A DNA stretch of 64,000 nucleotides from Pusillimonas sp. T2 (GTDB lineage: Bacteria > Pseudomonadota > Gammaproteobacteria > Burkholderiales > Burkholderiaceae_B): assembly GCF_002236805.1 (NCBI RefSeq), contig NZ_NIQA01000004.1, forward strand, positions 62,001 through 126,000, given 5' to 3'. Positions 29,308 through 38,939 of this stretch are shown here, one piece after another (within the stretch, counting starts at the first letter, position 1; each line of letters begins with the position of its first letter). The notes below the pieces were generated by a model. The model was given only the letters and a program-made list of their open reading frames with translations, had not been told where the DNA came from and did no database searches. The position numbers were made by a program, and so were the translations under genes.

Positions 29308-30789
29308 TTATTCCAGAACGACGTTAAAGCCTGTTTTTACCCATTCGGTTACTTCGTTTTCAAGTGAATAGGCCGTGAGCGAATGATTGGCCATCCAAAC
29401 TTTGTTGGTAATGATGCGCAGGCTGTTGTCATCGAGTTCGATACGCATGGGCAGGCGCTGCAGGCTTTCCCGGCGGCGCATGAGTAGCACCGCAAGGCGC
29501 AGGCAGAGCAGCGCAGCCCATTGGTTACGTGTTGGCTTGCGCGATTTAAGCTTGCCCAGTTTGCCCAGGTGTCCAAGCACCAACCACGATAGTGCGGCTT
29601 GTTCGTCGTTTGAAAACCCAGGCATATCGGCGTGTTCTAGGATATACGCGCTGTGCTTGTGATAGTGGTCGGCGGTGATGGAAAAGCCGATCTCGTGAAG
29701 TTCGGCGGCCCAGCCCAGTGATTTTTGCAGGTCTTCTTTTTGTTGCGGGTCGATGTTCAGGGGTTCGAACAGTTTGAGCGCAGCCTGGCGGACGCGCGAT
29801 GCTTGCGCAGTGTCGACATGGTAGCGGCGCATGAACTGTTTCGAGGTTTCGTCGCGTTTGTCGTGCGCGGACTCTCGCCCCAGCAGGTCGTAAAGCACGC
29901 CTACCCGCAAGGCCCCTTCGCCAGACCACATGCTTTCGATTTTAAGCTCGTGGAAGGCCGCCAGCATGATGGCCAGGCCGCCGGCCAAGACGTTGGCCCT
30001 GGACGCTTTGAGCCCAGGTAGTTGGTCGACCACAACCTTGCCATCTGAGACCAGCTTGGCGCGTAGTTTTTCGAGCCCTTCCAGCGTGATACCCTGGCGT
30101 GACATGTTTGAGTCGGTCAGGACCGCGAACAATGCCTTGGCAGTGCCGGAAGAGCCGTAGGCTTCTTGCCAACCTGTTTTGCGAAATTTGCGAGAGATGG
30201 TTTCAAGCTCGCGCCGGGCGGCAATTTGCGCGCGATCCATGCGGTCGGCGGTAATTTTGCCATCTGGGAAAAAACGCTGCGTGTAGCTGACGCAGCCCAT
30301 GAGCAGCGACGACAGTTGCAGGGGTTCAAACCCGCATCCGATGATGAATTCGGTTGAGCCGCCGCCAATGTCGATGACCAGGCGGCGATTTTGCGAGGGG
30401 GGGAGTTCGTTGGCCACCCCAGAAAAGATAAGCCGGGCTTCTTCCTGGCCTGCAATGACTTCGATGGGAAACCCCAGCGCCTCTTCGGCGAGGGGCAATA
30501 ACACATTGGCATTTTTGGCGACCCTGAAGGTGCTGGTGGCGACGGCACGTACGCGGTCGGGATGGAAGCCGTCCAGACGTTCGCCATAGCGGCGTAAGAC
30601 GGTAATGGCCCGGGCGATTGATGCATCGTCGAGGATGTCGTCGGGCCCCAGGCCGGCAGCCAGCTGTACTGACTCTTTCAGCCTGTCGACAGCGTAGATA
30701 TGGGCTATGTCGTCTTGCTGGACGACGCGGCCAATAGAAAGCCGGAAGCTGTTGGAGCCGAGATCGACGGCGGCAAGTAGGTGGTCCAT
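29308..30789 (-). CDS. ppx: Exopolyphosphatase
   Basis: This 493-residue protein belongs to the Ppx/GppA family, which removes terminal phosphates from polyphosphate. The N-terminal phosphate-binding motif is AAVDLGSNSFRL, the second is VIDIGGGSTEFI, and a third AGGLAIMLA region follows. The C-terminal HD-like helical domain (about residues 310-490) includes AAELHEIGFSI. It is divergent from ppk, with which it sets polyphosphate levels. The Pho box in the shared gap is oriented for ppk. Confidence 0.95.
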   Translation of the reverse strand: MDHLLAAVDLGSNSFRLSIGRVVQQDDIAHIYAVDRLKESVQLAAGLGPDDILDDASIARAITVLRRYGERLDGFHPDRVRAVATSTFRVAKNANVLLPLAEEALGFPIEVIAGQEEARLIFSGVANELPPSQNRRLVIDIGGGSTEFIIGCGFEPLQLSSLLMGCVSYTQRFFPDGKITADRMDRAQIAARRELETISRKFRKTGWQEAYGSSGTAKALFAVLTDSNMSRQGITLEGLEKLRAKLVSDGKVVVDQLPGLKASRANVLAGGLAIMLAAFHELKIESMWSGEGALRVGVLYDLLGRESAHDKRDETSKQFMRRYHVDTAQASRVRQAALKLFEPLNIDPQQKEDLQKSLGWAAELHEIGFSITADHYHKHSAYILEHADMPGFSNDEQAALSWLVLGHLGKLGKLKSRKPTRNQWAALLCLRLAVLLMRRRESLQRLPMRIELDDNSLRIITNKVWMANHSLTAYSLENEVTEWVKTGFNVVLE

Positions 30790-30930
30790 TCGTGGTTATC
30801 CGTTGTGTGGCTCCTGGATTATAAATTCTGTTTGGGCTCAAACCGGCGGCGGGTGCAAAGGTTTATTGTGTCGCGGCGTTGTCATCGGTCAAGTCGGCAC
30901 GGGGTAACGGCTTGAATGTACCGTTGCAGG

Positions 30931-30964
30931 TTGTCATAATCCTGTCAAGAAACTGACGTATAAG
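30931..30964 (+). promoter_or_regulatory. Pho box and -10 of ppk
   Basis: TTGTCATAATC, CTGTCAAGAAA and CTGACGTATAA (30931-30963) are three consecutive 11-bp units. The first two match the PhoB repeat CTGTCAT plus four AT-rich bases well; the third only in CTG and the AT-rich end. TATAAG (30959-30964) follows the first pair at about 10 bp, the spacing of PhoB-activated promoters. Confidence 0.75.
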
Positions 30965-30996
30965 TCTGGCAGCCCCCCTTGTAACCTGGATTCCGT

Positions 30997-33081
30997 ATGC
31001 CTTCGATTGTCCCGTTAAATGGTGATCAGCCCACTCTGCTGAATCGTGAGTTGTCTTTGCTGAAGTTCAACGAGCGTGTTCTGGCCATGGCCGACTACGC
31101 CACTACTCCGCTAATCGAACGTTTACGTTATGTTTGCATCGTCAGTTCGAACCTTGACGAGTTTTTCGAAATACGGATTTCCAGTCTTAAAGAGCAAATG
31201 GCCCGCAATGCCAATGTGGTGGGGCCCGATGGCTATAAGCCAACGGAAGCCTTCGAGCGCATTCAGGTTGCCGCCCGGGGGTTGATCGAGCGTCAGTACC
31301 ATCTGTTGACTACCGAAATTTTGCCGGCCTTGGCCAAAGAGGGCATTACGCTGTCCGACCCTCACCACTGGACAGACGAGCAACGGATGTGGGCGCACAA
31401 TGTTTTCATGCGCGACGTCATGCCGTTGCTCACGCCGATTGGTCTGGATCCGGCGCATCCGTTTCCCCGGGTGTTTAATAAAAGTCTGAACTTTATTGTG
31501 TCATTGTCTGGCGAAGATGCATTTCGCCGTCAGGGGCAAATTGCTATCGTGCAGGCGCCTCGCGCTTTGCCGCGCGTCATGCGCGTACCGCCCGAAATTT
31601 CCGGGGTGCAGCACGGGTTCATCCTGCTCTCTACGCTTATTTCAGAGTTTGTGGGCGAACTGTTCCCAGGGCTTGAGGTAGGGGGCTGTTATCAGTGGCG
31701 AGTTACGCGCAACAGCGACCTGTTTGTCGACGAAGAAGAAATCACCAACCTGCGTCTGGCATTGCAGGGCGAGTTGTCGCAGCGCAACTTCGGGGCGGCA
31801 GTGCGCCTTGAAGTCGATCACGTGATGCCGCAAAAGCTTATCAACTTCCTGCAGCAAGAGTTTTCTCTCGAGCCGCACGATACCTATCGTGTGAACGGGC
31901 CGGTCAATCTGTCGCGTCTTATGCAGGTATGCAGCGCAGTCGATCGTCCCGACCTGCAGTTCTCCGAGTATCGGCCCAAAGTGCCCGAGCCCTTTGCCCA
32001 TTTGCATAACGACCCGGCGGGCGTGTTCGACGCCATCAGCGTTAAAGACCATTTGCTGCACCATCCTTATCAGTCATTTCAGCCTGTACTCGATTTTTTA
32101 ATTGCCGCAGCGCGTGATCCCGATGTTGTCGCCATCAAGCAAACCATTTACCGTACCGGCGAAGATTCCGAGTTGATGGCGGTGCTGTTGGCCGCTGCCA
32201 AGGCCGGTAAAGAGGTCACGGTAGTCGTCGAGTTGATGGCGCGTTTCGATGAGCAAACCAATATCAACTGGGCCGCCCGCCTCGAAGAGGTTGGCGCGCA
32301 CGTCAGTTACGGCGTCGTTGGTCATAAAACGCACGCCAAAATGGCGCTGGTGCTACGACGTGAAAAGGGGCATATCAAGCGCTATGGCCACCTGGGCACG
32401 GGGAACTATCACGTGCGTACGTCGCGTCTGTACACCGATTTTGGATTGCTGACGGCCAACCAGCGCATGTGCGAAGACATGGATAAGGTGTTTTCGTTGC
32501 TTACCGGGCTGGGCGCGCGCCGGCCGCTCAAGTTGCTGCTGCAGTCGCCGTTTACATTACACGACACCGTGGTTGAGTTTATTCGCCAAGAGGCCGAAAA
32601 CGCCCGCGCGGGTAAAAAGGCCCGGGTCATGGCAAAAATGAACTCGTTGCTCGAGCCCCGGGTGATCGACGAGCTGTACAAAGCCAGTCAGGCCGGCGTA
32701 AAGGTTGATCTGGTCATCCGTGGCGCCTGCGCATTGCGTGCCGGGGTGCCTGGGTTATCTGAAAACATCCGGCTTCGGTCAATCGTCGGACGCTATCTCG
32801 AACATTCTCGTGTATTTTATTTTCATGCCAACGGCGAAGAAAAGGTCTACTTGTCGTCCGCCGACTGGATGGATCGCAATTTTTTCCGCCGTGTCGAAGT
32901 GGGGTTCCCCATCCTGGACAAAGCCCTTAAAAAACGGGTTATTACCGAGGCCTTTACCTGGGCGCTGCGCGACAACGTGCTGGCTTGGCGTGCCCAGCCC
33001 GACGGCTCGTACCTGCGCGTCAAGTCGCGCGCCAGCCGTATAAACATGCAAGAAAAGCTCATGGCATTGCTGGGGCATTAA
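30997..33081 (+). CDS. ppk: Polyphosphate kinase PPK1
   Basis: This 694-residue enzyme makes polyphosphate from ATP at the membrane. The N-terminal domain starts LLNRELSLLKFNERVLAMA. The catalytic phospholipase-D-like half has IYRTGEDSELMAVL, the phospho-accepting His in VGHKTHAKMALV, GTGNYHVRTSRLYTDFGL, and a second His in YLEHSRVFYFHANGEE, then SSADWMDRNFFRRVEV. It is full length. A strong Pho box in front predicts induction under phosphate starvation. The pst operon follows. Confidence 0.97.
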   Translation: MPSIVPLNGDQPTLLNRELSLLKFNERVLAMADYATTPLIERLRYVCIVSSNLDEFFEIRISSLKEQMARNANVVGPDGYKPTEAFERIQVAARGLIERQYHLLTTEILPALAKEGITLSDPHHWTDEQRMWAHNVFMRDVMPLLTPIGLDPAHPFPRVFNKSLNFIVSLSGEDAFRRQGQIAIVQAPRALPRVMRVPPEISGVQHGFILLSTLISEFVGELFPGLEVGGCYQWRVTRNSDLFVDEEEITNLRLALQGELSQRNFGAAVRLEVDHVMPQKLINFLQQEFSLEPHDTYRVNGPVNLSRLMQVCSAVDRPDLQFSEYRPKVPEPFAHLHNDPAGVFDAISVKDHLLHHPYQSFQPVLDFLIAAARDPDVVAIKQTIYRTGEDSELMAVLLAAAKAGKEVTVVVELMARFDEQTNINWAARLEEVGAHVSYGVVGHKTHAKMALVLRREKGHIKRYGHLGTGNYHVRTSRLYTDFGLLTANQRMCEDMDKVFSLLTGLGARRPLKLLLQSPFTLHDTVVEFIRQEAENARAGKKARVMAKMNSLLEPRVIDELYKASQAGVKVDLVIRGACALRAGVPGLSENIRLRSIVGRYLEHSRVFYFHANGEEKVYLSSADWMDRNFFRRVEVGFPILDKALKKRVITEAFTWALRDNVLAWRAQPDGSYLRVKSRASRINMQEKLMALLGH

Positions 33082-33091
33082 AAAACGGTCG

Positions 33092-33125
33092 CTGTCACGA
33101 ACATGTCATATTGGGCTCGTACGAT
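33092..33125 (+). promoter_or_regulatory. Pho box and -10 of pstS
   Basis: CTGTCACGAAC (33092-33102) and ATGTCATATTG (33103-33113) are tandem 11-bp PhoB units close to consensus. TACGAT (33120-33125) follows at the expected spacing as a -10. It predicts PhoB activation of pstSCAB. Confidence 0.75.
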
Positions 33126-33183
33126 ATCGACTGTGCAAGTTGTTGCATGTGTCAATTCTTAAACAGTCCAAGAGGATCACTCG

Positions 33184-34227
33184 ATGTTTAAACGCGTTTT
33201 ATTGCAAGTTTCCGTTGGTATCGCCTTTGGCGCCGCCTCGCTGGCCGCCCACGCTGCCGATATCACAGGCGCTGGTGCTTCGTTCCCGTACCCCATTTAT
33301 GCCAAATGGGCTGCCAAGTACCAAGAGGTAACCGGCAATCGTGTTAACTACCAGTCCATTGGTTCGGGTGGTGGTCAACAGCAAATTATTGCCAAGACCG
33401 TAGACTTCGGTGCCTCCGACGATCCAATGAAGGCCGATCTGCTCGAGAAGCACGGTTTGTTCCAGTTCCCCGCGATTATTGGCGGTACGGTGCCCGTCAT
33501 CAACGTTGATGGCGTTAAGCCTGGCGAACTCAAGCTGACGCCTCAGGTTTTGGCTGACATTTTCCTGGCTAAAATCACCAAATGGGACGACGAAGCCATC
33601 AAGAAAATTAACCCCGACGTTAAATTGCCTTCGGCTTCTATCGTTGTGGTACACCGTTCCGACGGTTCGGGCACGACATTTGGCTGGACAAACTACTTGT
33701 CCAAAGTATCGGCCGAATGGAAAGAAAAAGTTGGCGAAGGCAAAGCCGTTAAATGGCCTACCGGTCAGGGTGGTAAGGGTAACGAAGGCGTTGCCGCCTA
33801 TGTTCGCCAGTTGAAGAACTCGATCGGTTATGTTGAGTACGCTTACGCCAAGCAAAACAACCTGTCCTGGACAGCGCTGCAAAACAAAGACGGCAAGTTT
33901 GTACAGCCCTCGCAAGAAGCGTTTGCCGCTGCAGCAGCTAACGCCGACTGGAAGAGTGCGCCTGGCATGGGCGTTGTCCTGACTGACGAACCTGGCGCTG
34001 AGTCCTGGCCCGTTACCTCGGCTTCGTTCATTCTGGTTCACAAAGCTCAAGACAAGCCCGAAAACGCCAAAGAAGTCCTGACATTCTTCAATTGGGCCTT
34101 CGAAAACGGCGCGAGCATGGCTGCAGAGCTCGACTACGTGCCTATGCCCAAAGCGGTTACAGACCAAATTCTGGCCGGCTGGAAAACAGATATCAAAGCA
34201 GCTGATGGCTCTGCTATCTGGAAGTAA
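33184..34227 (+). CDS. pstS: Periplasmic phosphate-binding protein PstS
   Basis: This 347-residue protein binds phosphate for the PstCAB importer. A signal peptide ends at AAHA before ADITGAGASFPYPIYAKWA. The phosphate-contacting loops are visible: GAGASFPYP, SIGSGGGQQQI, FGASDDPMK, and HRSDGSGTTFGWTNYLS. A terminator-like hairpin lies between pstS and pstC, which would let pstS be expressed at higher level than the membrane parts. Confidence 0.97.
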   Translation: MFKRVLLQVSVGIAFGAASLAAHAADITGAGASFPYPIYAKWAAKYQEVTGNRVNYQSIGSGGGQQQIIAKTVDFGASDDPMKADLLEKHGLFQFPAIIGGTVPVINVDGVKPGELKLTPQVLADIFLAKITKWDDEAIKKINPDVKLPSASIVVVHRSDGSGTTFGWTNYLSKVSAEWKEKVGEGKAVKWPTGQGGKGNEGVAAYVRQLKNSIGYVEYAYAKQNNLSWTALQNKDGKFVQPSQEAFAAAAANADWKSAPGMGVVLTDEPGAESWPVTSASFILVHKAQDKPENAKEVLTFFNWAFENGASMAAELDYVPMPKAVTDQILAGWKTDIKAADGSAIWK

Positions 34228-34269
34228 ATTTTGGGTGTAACGCGTTGATCGTGTGACTCAAACCTGACG

Positions 34270-34302
34270 GACGGTGTCGCAGTACCTGCGGCACCGTCTT
34301 TA
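34270..34302 (+). terminator. Attenuating terminator between pstS and pstC
   Basis: GACGGTGTCGCAG (34270-34282) and CTGCGGCACCGTC (34286-34298) form a 13-bp stem with one G-T pair and a 3-nt loop, followed by TTTAT. The T-tract is short, so partial read-through into pstC is likely. Confidence 0.8.
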
Positions 34303-34366
34303 TCGTGTGTAAATATTGGTCATTTGGCGCCTCGCCGCCAAAGGTCGTAATCGGCTAGAAACAAAC

Positions 34367-35305
34367 ATGGCAAACAGAACCGGCACCTTGATGGATATTG
34401 CGTTCAAAAACCTGACACGCACATTCGCTTTTTTGGTTTTCATCCTGCTGGCTGCAATCATGGTGTCGCTGATTTACGGCAGCCAGGAATCCATCGCAAA
34501 GTACGGCATCAGCTTCTTGTGGACCAATGAATGGAACCCGGTTGAAGACCAGTACGGGGCATTGGTACCTATTGTCGGTACGTTGCTCAGCTCGGTAATT
34601 GCGCTGGTTATTGCTGTGCCTATTTCTTTCGGGATCGCGATGTTCCTGACTGAACTGTCGCCCACCTGGTTGCGTCGCCCTTTGGGCACCGCCATTGAAA
34701 TGTTGGCCGCTATCCCTTCGATTATTTACGGGATGTGGGGCCTGTTTGTTTTTGTGCCTCTGTTCCAGGAATTCATTCAACCCGGCCTGATTTCGTTCTT
34801 CGAACCTATCCCTGTCCTGAACCAGTTTTTTGCGGGCCCTCCGTTTGGTATTGGTGTGTTTACGGCCGGGCTCGTGCTGTCCATCATGATCATCCCGTTT
34901 ATTGCGGCGGTGATGCGCGATGTGTTTGAACTGGTGCCGCCATTGCTTAAAGAGTCGGCATATGGCCTAGGGGGGACCACTTGGGAAGTGGTCTGGAAGG
35001 TGGTGTTGCCGTTCACCAAAAATGGCGTGGTTGGCGGCATTATGCTGGGCCTGGGACGTGCCCTGGGTGAAACCATGGCAATCACCTTTGTTATTGGTAA
35101 CTCGTACAACCTGCCCAGTTCTATTTTCTCGCCCTCTAATTCAATTGCGTCAGCATTGGCTAACGAGTTCAACGAAGCCGGTGGGATGCAAAAGTCTGCA
35201 TTGCTCGAGTTGGGGCTGATTCTGTTCCTGATCACGACCGTTGTGCTGGCATTGTCAAAAATGATGCTGCTGCGTCTGGGTAAGAACGAAGGAACGGCGC
35301 ACTAA
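34367..35305 (+). CDS. pstC: Phosphate ABC transporter permease PstC
   Basis: This 312-residue membrane protein forms one half of the phosphate channel. About six helices are visible, from [20 protein letters not shown] onward. The cytoplasmic EAA-type loop lies in [20 protein letters not shown] with [12 protein letters not shown]. The start [10 protein letters not shown] at 34367 is preferred over an upstream in-frame ATG that overlaps the hairpin region. It is followed by pstA after about 27 bp. Confidence 0.95.
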   Translation: MANRTGTLMDIAFKNLTRTFAFLVFILLAAIMVSLIYGSQESIAKYGISFLWTNEWNPVEDQYGALVPIVGTLLSSVIALVIAVPISFGIAMFLTELSPTWLRRPLGTAIEMLAAIPSIIYGMWGLFVFVPLFQEFIQPGLISFFEPIPVLNQFFAGPPFGIGVFTAGLVLSIMIIPFIAAVMRDVFELVPPLLKESAYGLGGTTWEVVWKVVLPFTKNGVVGGIMLGLGRALGETMAITFVIGNSYNLPSSIFSPSNSIASALANEFNEAGGMQKSALLELGLILFLITTVVLALSKMMLLRLGKNEGTAH

Positions 35306-35332
35306 CGCCCAACGAATACGAGAGAAACCTTA

Positions 35333-36193
35333 ATGTTTAATTCTGACTCCATCGTTACTGTCGACAACCCGGTTTACCGCAAGCGCCGGGTATTCAACAA
35401 GATCATGCTGGTGCTGTCGATGGCTGCGCTGCTTTTCGGCCTGTTCTGGTTGTTCTGGATCATCGGCACGCTGGTATTCAAGGGGGGCAGTGCCTTGTCA
35501 CTGACGCTCTTTACCGAGCCCACGCCCGCGCCCCGTGCGGTAGGTGGACTGCTGAATGCCATTGTTGGCAGCGTGATGATGGCCACTGTGGGTACGCTGA
35601 TCGGTACACCGATTGGCGTTCTGGCCGGTACTTATTTGGCCGAGTATGGCCAGCGGGGCTGGCTGGCGCCGGCAACGCGTTTTCTTAATGACGTCTTGCT
35701 GTCAGCGCCTTCCATCATTATTGGTTTGTTCATTTATGCCGTATATGTGGCGCAGGTGGGCCACTATTCAGGTTGGGCCGGGGCCGTCGCGCTGGCGATC
35801 ATCGTTATCCCGGTTGTGGTGCGCTCTACCGACAACATGTTGTCGTTGGTGCCTAATAGCTTGCGCGAAGCCGCAGCAGCCCTGGGTTGCCCGCAATGGA
35901 AAATCATTTCATTCATTTGCTACCGCGCAGCGCGCTCGGGCATTGTGACCGGTATCTTGCTTGCGGTGGCCCGTATTTCGGGTGAAACGGCGCCGTTGCT
36001 GTTTACCGCCCTGAACAACCAGTTCCTGTCGTTCAACATGAACGCGCCCATGGCGAACTTGCCCGTTGTCATTTTCCAGTTTGCGGCCAGCCCGTTTTCT
36101 GACTGGAACGAACTGGCCTGGGCCGGTGCCGTACTTATTACTTTGCTTGTGTTGGGTATCAATATCCTTGCGCGTGCGCTTTTCCGGAAATAA
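35333..36193 (+). CDS. pstA: Phosphate ABC transporter permease PstA
   Basis: This 286-residue permease pairs with PstC. It has an N-terminal cytoplasmic tail and then about six helices; the EAA loop reads [21 protein letters not shown], with [17 protein letters not shown] after it, as in PstA proteins. pstB follows 3 bp after the stop. Confidence 0.95.
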   Translation: MFNSDSIVTVDNPVYRKRRVFNKIMLVLSMAALLFGLFWLFWIIGTLVFKGGSALSLTLFTEPTPAPRAVGGLLNAIVGSVMMATVGTLIGTPIGVLAGTYLAEYGQRGWLAPATRFLNDVLLSAPSIIIGLFIYAVYVAQVGHYSGWAGAVALAIIVIPVVVRSTDNMLSLVPNSLREAAAALGCPQWKIISFICYRAARSGIVTGILLAVARISGETAPLLFTALNNQFLSFNMNAPMANLPVVIFQFAASPFSDWNELAWAGAVLITLLVLGINILARALFRK

Positions 36194-36196
36194 ATC

Positions 36197-36973
36197 ATGA
36201 ACAGCAATGTCTCTGACGAGCGCGTGAAGCTCGAAGTCAAGAACCTGAATTTTTACTACGGCAAGTTCCACGCCATTCGCGATGTCAATATGTCGATTCG
36301 CGAGAACAAGGTGACAGCGTTTATTGGCCCATCGGGGTGTGGCAAATCTACGCTGTTGCGAACATTCAACCGTATGTTCGAGCTGTATCCCGGCCAGCGG
36401 GCCGAAGGCGAAATTTTGCTGGGTGGCGAGAACATCCTGATGTCCAAAATGGACATTTCCCTGATTCGCGCCAAAATCGGCATGGTGTTCCAGAAGCCAA
36501 CGCCGTTTCCCATGAGCATTTACGAGAACATTGCCTTTGGTGTGCGCCTCTTCGAAAAGCTCAGCAAGGGCGAAATGGACGAGCGGGTGGAATGGGCGCT
36601 GACTAAAGCCGCCTTATGGAACGAAGTGAAAGACAAGTTGCAGCAAAGCGGCAATAGCTTGTCGGGTGGGCAACAGCAGCGTTTGTGTATTGCGCGCGGT
36701 GTGGCCATCAAGCCCGAAGTGTTGTTGCTCGACGAGCCATGTTCGGCGCTTGACCCGATTTCAACGGCCAAAATCGAAGAGTTGATTACCGAGTTGAAAA
36801 CCGATTACACCGTGGTTATCGTAACGCACAACATGCAGCAGGCCGCGCGTTGCTCTGACTACACCGCCTACATGTATCTGGGCGAACTGATGGAGTTCGG
36901 TGAAACGGACAGCATCTTCGTCAAGCCGCAGCGCAAAGAAACCGAAGACTATATTACCGGTCGTTTCGGTTAA
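36197..36973 (+). CDS. pstB: Phosphate ABC transporter ATPase PstB
   Basis: This 258-residue ATPase powers phosphate uptake. Walker A is GPSGCGKST, the signature is [16 protein letters not shown], and Walker B is [15 protein letters not shown]. The switch His lies in [13 protein letters not shown]. Unlike in many proteobacteria, no phoU follows: a strong bidirectional terminator begins 8 bp after the stop. Confidence 0.97.
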   Translation: MNSNVSDERVKLEVKNLNFYYGKFHAIRDVNMSIRENKVTAFIGPSGCGKSTLLRTFNRMFELYPGQRAEGEILLGGENILMSKMDISLIRAKIGMVFQKPTPFPMSIYENIAFGVRLFEKLSKGEMDERVEWALTKAALWNEVKDKLQQSGNSLSGGQQQRLCIARGVAIKPEVLLLDEPCSALDPISTAKIEELITELKTDYTVVIVTHNMQQAARCSDYTAYMYLGELMEFGETDSIFVKPQRKETEDYITGRFG

Positions 36974-36980
36974 GGTATAC

Positions 36981-37020
36981 GAAACGGCCCTGTCGCGTCG
37001 TATGTGACAGGGCCGTTTTC
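36981..37020. terminator. Bidirectional terminator after pstB
   Basis: GAAACGGCCCTGTC (36981-36994) and GACAGGGCCGTTTTC (37006-37020) form a stem of about 14 bp around an 11-nt loop. It ends the pst operon and also stands beyond the 3' end of the convergent hydrolase gene. Confidence 0.85.
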
Positions 37021-37047
37021 ATTGTGCTCAGGTGGTCAGGCCTGGTT

Positions 37048-37914
37048 TCAGCGAGAAGCCGTTACAGCGTTAATAAACGTTGTGACGGCTTCGTCGTATC
37101 CGGTTGCCCGGCTTGCGCCGGAGTGTGATGCGAGCTCGAACTTGACCAGGCGGCTGGCGGGGTGCGATGCGGGTTTTATTGCCTCGAATAGTCGGTCGCT
37201 CATGCCATGAGGGACGACGCGGTCGCCAGTGCCGTGCATGATCAGGGTAGGCAGGCGTTGCCGCGTCAGCGCCTTTTCTGTGTCAAATGGTTGGGTGACC
37301 AACCATTCAAGCCCGGGTATGTCTGCCCACTGACTGGTCTCAATCATGTCTTTGATATTGGTAAATGTCGACTCCAGAATCAGCCCTGCGATGGGCGGGC
37401 GTTCAGACTGTGCAGTCGCAATGGCGGCGATTGCGCCACCCAGGCTATGTCCGTACACAAAACGCTGAGTTGGGTCGGGCTGCAGGCGGGCAAGTTCGTT
37501 GATAGCGGCTAACGCATCTTCGACGGCGCTGCTTTGTGAGGGCAGGCGAGGGGTGGATTCACCGAACCCTCGGTAATCAATCGCTAATATGGCATAGCCC
37601 ATGTCCAGCCAGCGCTCGATTCTGAAGACGCTACTGTTCAAGTTCCAGCGCGACCCATGCAAGTACAGCACTGTGGGTGCGTCAGCTGACTTCCCCGCAA
37701 CGTACCACGCATGGATCTTTTCTTTATTTGGTGTATCGAGGAAGTAGGCCTGCGTTCCTGCCGGGGCTTCGCGCGCCCAGCGCGCTTCACCCAGTTCAAC
37801 CGAAAAAATGGTGGCGCGTTGCCAGCGATCGAGTGCGGTGTAGCCGGCGGCAACCGCCACCACAAGCAAAAGACCAATGAAATACAGCAGGCGTCGTCTG
37901 AAACGTATGGGCAT
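37048..37914 (-). CDS. Membrane-anchored alpha/beta hydrolase
   Basis: This 288-residue protein has an N-terminal membrane segment (LLYFIGLLLVVAVAAGYTA) and then an alpha/beta hydrolase fold. The oxyanion-region strand is VLYLHGSRWNLNSS, the nucleophile elbow is VYGHSLGGAIAA, the acid residue is probably in MHGTGDRVVP, and the late His is in ELASHSGAS. It resembles the BEM46/ABHD13-like family of unknown substrate. It stands alone on the minus strand, converging on the pst operon. Confidence 0.85.
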   Translation of the reverse strand: MPIRFRRRLLYFIGLLLVVAVAAGYTALDRWQRATIFSVELGEARWAREAPAGTQAYFLDTPNKEKIHAWYVAGKSADAPTVLYLHGSRWNLNSSVFRIERWLDMGYAILAIDYRGFGESTPRLPSQSSAVEDALAAINELARLQPDPTQRFVYGHSLGGAIAAIATAQSERPPIAGLILESTFTNIKDMIETSQWADIPGLEWLVTQPFDTEKALTRQRLPTLIMHGTGDRVVPHGMSDRLFEAIKPASHPASRLVKFELASHSGASRATGYDEAVTTFINAVTASR

Positions 37915-38070
37915 GTCTGGGTATTAAGAAAATGAGTGCTTTATACAAGACTGCCTGGCGTTGGAAAAGTTCGCCCGATGGGCGCGCACGATGGGGGCGT
38001 ACGGAAGGTTTGTTATTTGTGATGTGAGTGACTGAGCATGCGGATGCCAGCCCGGCTTTGGATATAAAAA

Positions 38071-38103
38071 CACCCCGGAAACCTTGATGCGGTTTGCGGG
38101 GTG
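38071..38103 (-). terminator. Terminator of the NitT/TauT-type ABC operon
   Basis: CACCCCGGAAACC (38071-38083) pairs with GGTTTGCGGGGTG (38091-38103) with one mismatch. On the minus strand the stem is followed by TTTTTATAT. It lies about 65 bp beyond the stop of the permease gene. The rest of the 37915-38168 gap shows no gene. Confidence 0.8.
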
Positions 38104-38168
38104 AGCCTGAGTGGCGTTTGCTGTTTCTTTTGACAGCGGCGCCGTTGGTGGGGACGGTGACGCTTAAT

Positions 38169-38939
38169 TTAACGGTTTTGACCGCGGAACGCCCAACCTG
38201 TAAAACGCTGTTCGACCAGCGCTGTAGCCACGTACAAAACAATACCCAGGAAAGCCAGCACCAGCAGGCCGGCAAATACGATTTGTACCTGGAAGGCGGC
38301 CTGAGCATCGAGCATGAGTTTCCCAATGCCTTTGTTAGCCCCGACGGTTTCAGATACAACCGCGCCTACAAACGCCAGCGTGATGGCTACCTTTAGCGAA
38401 CCGAAAAAGTACGGTAACGCCCCTGGGATACCGACTTTGCGCATGATGTCGAGCTTGGAGGCGCCAAGGGCGCGCAATACGTCTTCGAGCTCGGGGTTTG
38501 TGGTGGCCAGGCCGGTTGCTACGTTGACCACAATGGGAAAGAACGAAATGAGAAAGGCCGTAATGATGGCGGGAATTTCGCCCAAGCCGAACCACAAGAT
38601 AAGAATGGGTACGACGGCGACTTTAGGCACCGAGTTAAAGCCCACCAGCACAGGGTAGATAGCCGAGTAGATGTTTTTATGCCAGCCCACGGCAATGCCC
38701 AGAAGCAGTCCGCCAATGGTGGCCAGTAAAAAACCGACCAAGGTTGTCCAGAGGGTGACCCAGGAGTTTTCGGCGATGGGCACGCGGTATTGCCACAACG
38801 CGATGAAAATGTCGGAGGGTGCCGGCAAAATGGTTAGTGGAATGGCGAAGCCTTTGCAGATCACTTCCCAGACAACAAACAAAATGATGGTAAATGCCAG
38901 TGGCGGCAAGACGTTTTGAAGAATTTCGTTGCGCTGCAT
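38169..38939 (-). CDS. NitT/TauT family ABC transporter permease
   Basis: This 256-residue membrane protein has about six helices. The EAA-type loop is ELEDVLRALGASKLDIMRKV, with GIPGALPYFFGSL after it, typical of the SsuC/TauC/ThiX family. The ATPase gene ends directly before it (stop and start are adjacent), so the genes form an operon with the binding protein upstream. Substrate unknown. Confidence 0.9.
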   Translation of the reverse strand: MQRNEILQNVLPPLAFTIILFVVWEVICKGFAIPLTILPAPSDIFIALWQYRVPIAENSWVTLWTTLVGFLLATIGGLLLGIAVGWHKNIYSAIYPVLVGFNSVPKVAVVPILILWFGLGEIPAIITAFLISFFPIVVNVATGLATTNPELEDVLRALGASKLDIMRKVGIPGALPYFFGSLKVAITLAFVGAVVSETVGANKGIGKLMLDAQAAFQVQIVFAGLLVLAFLGIVLYVATALVEQRFTGWAFRGQNR

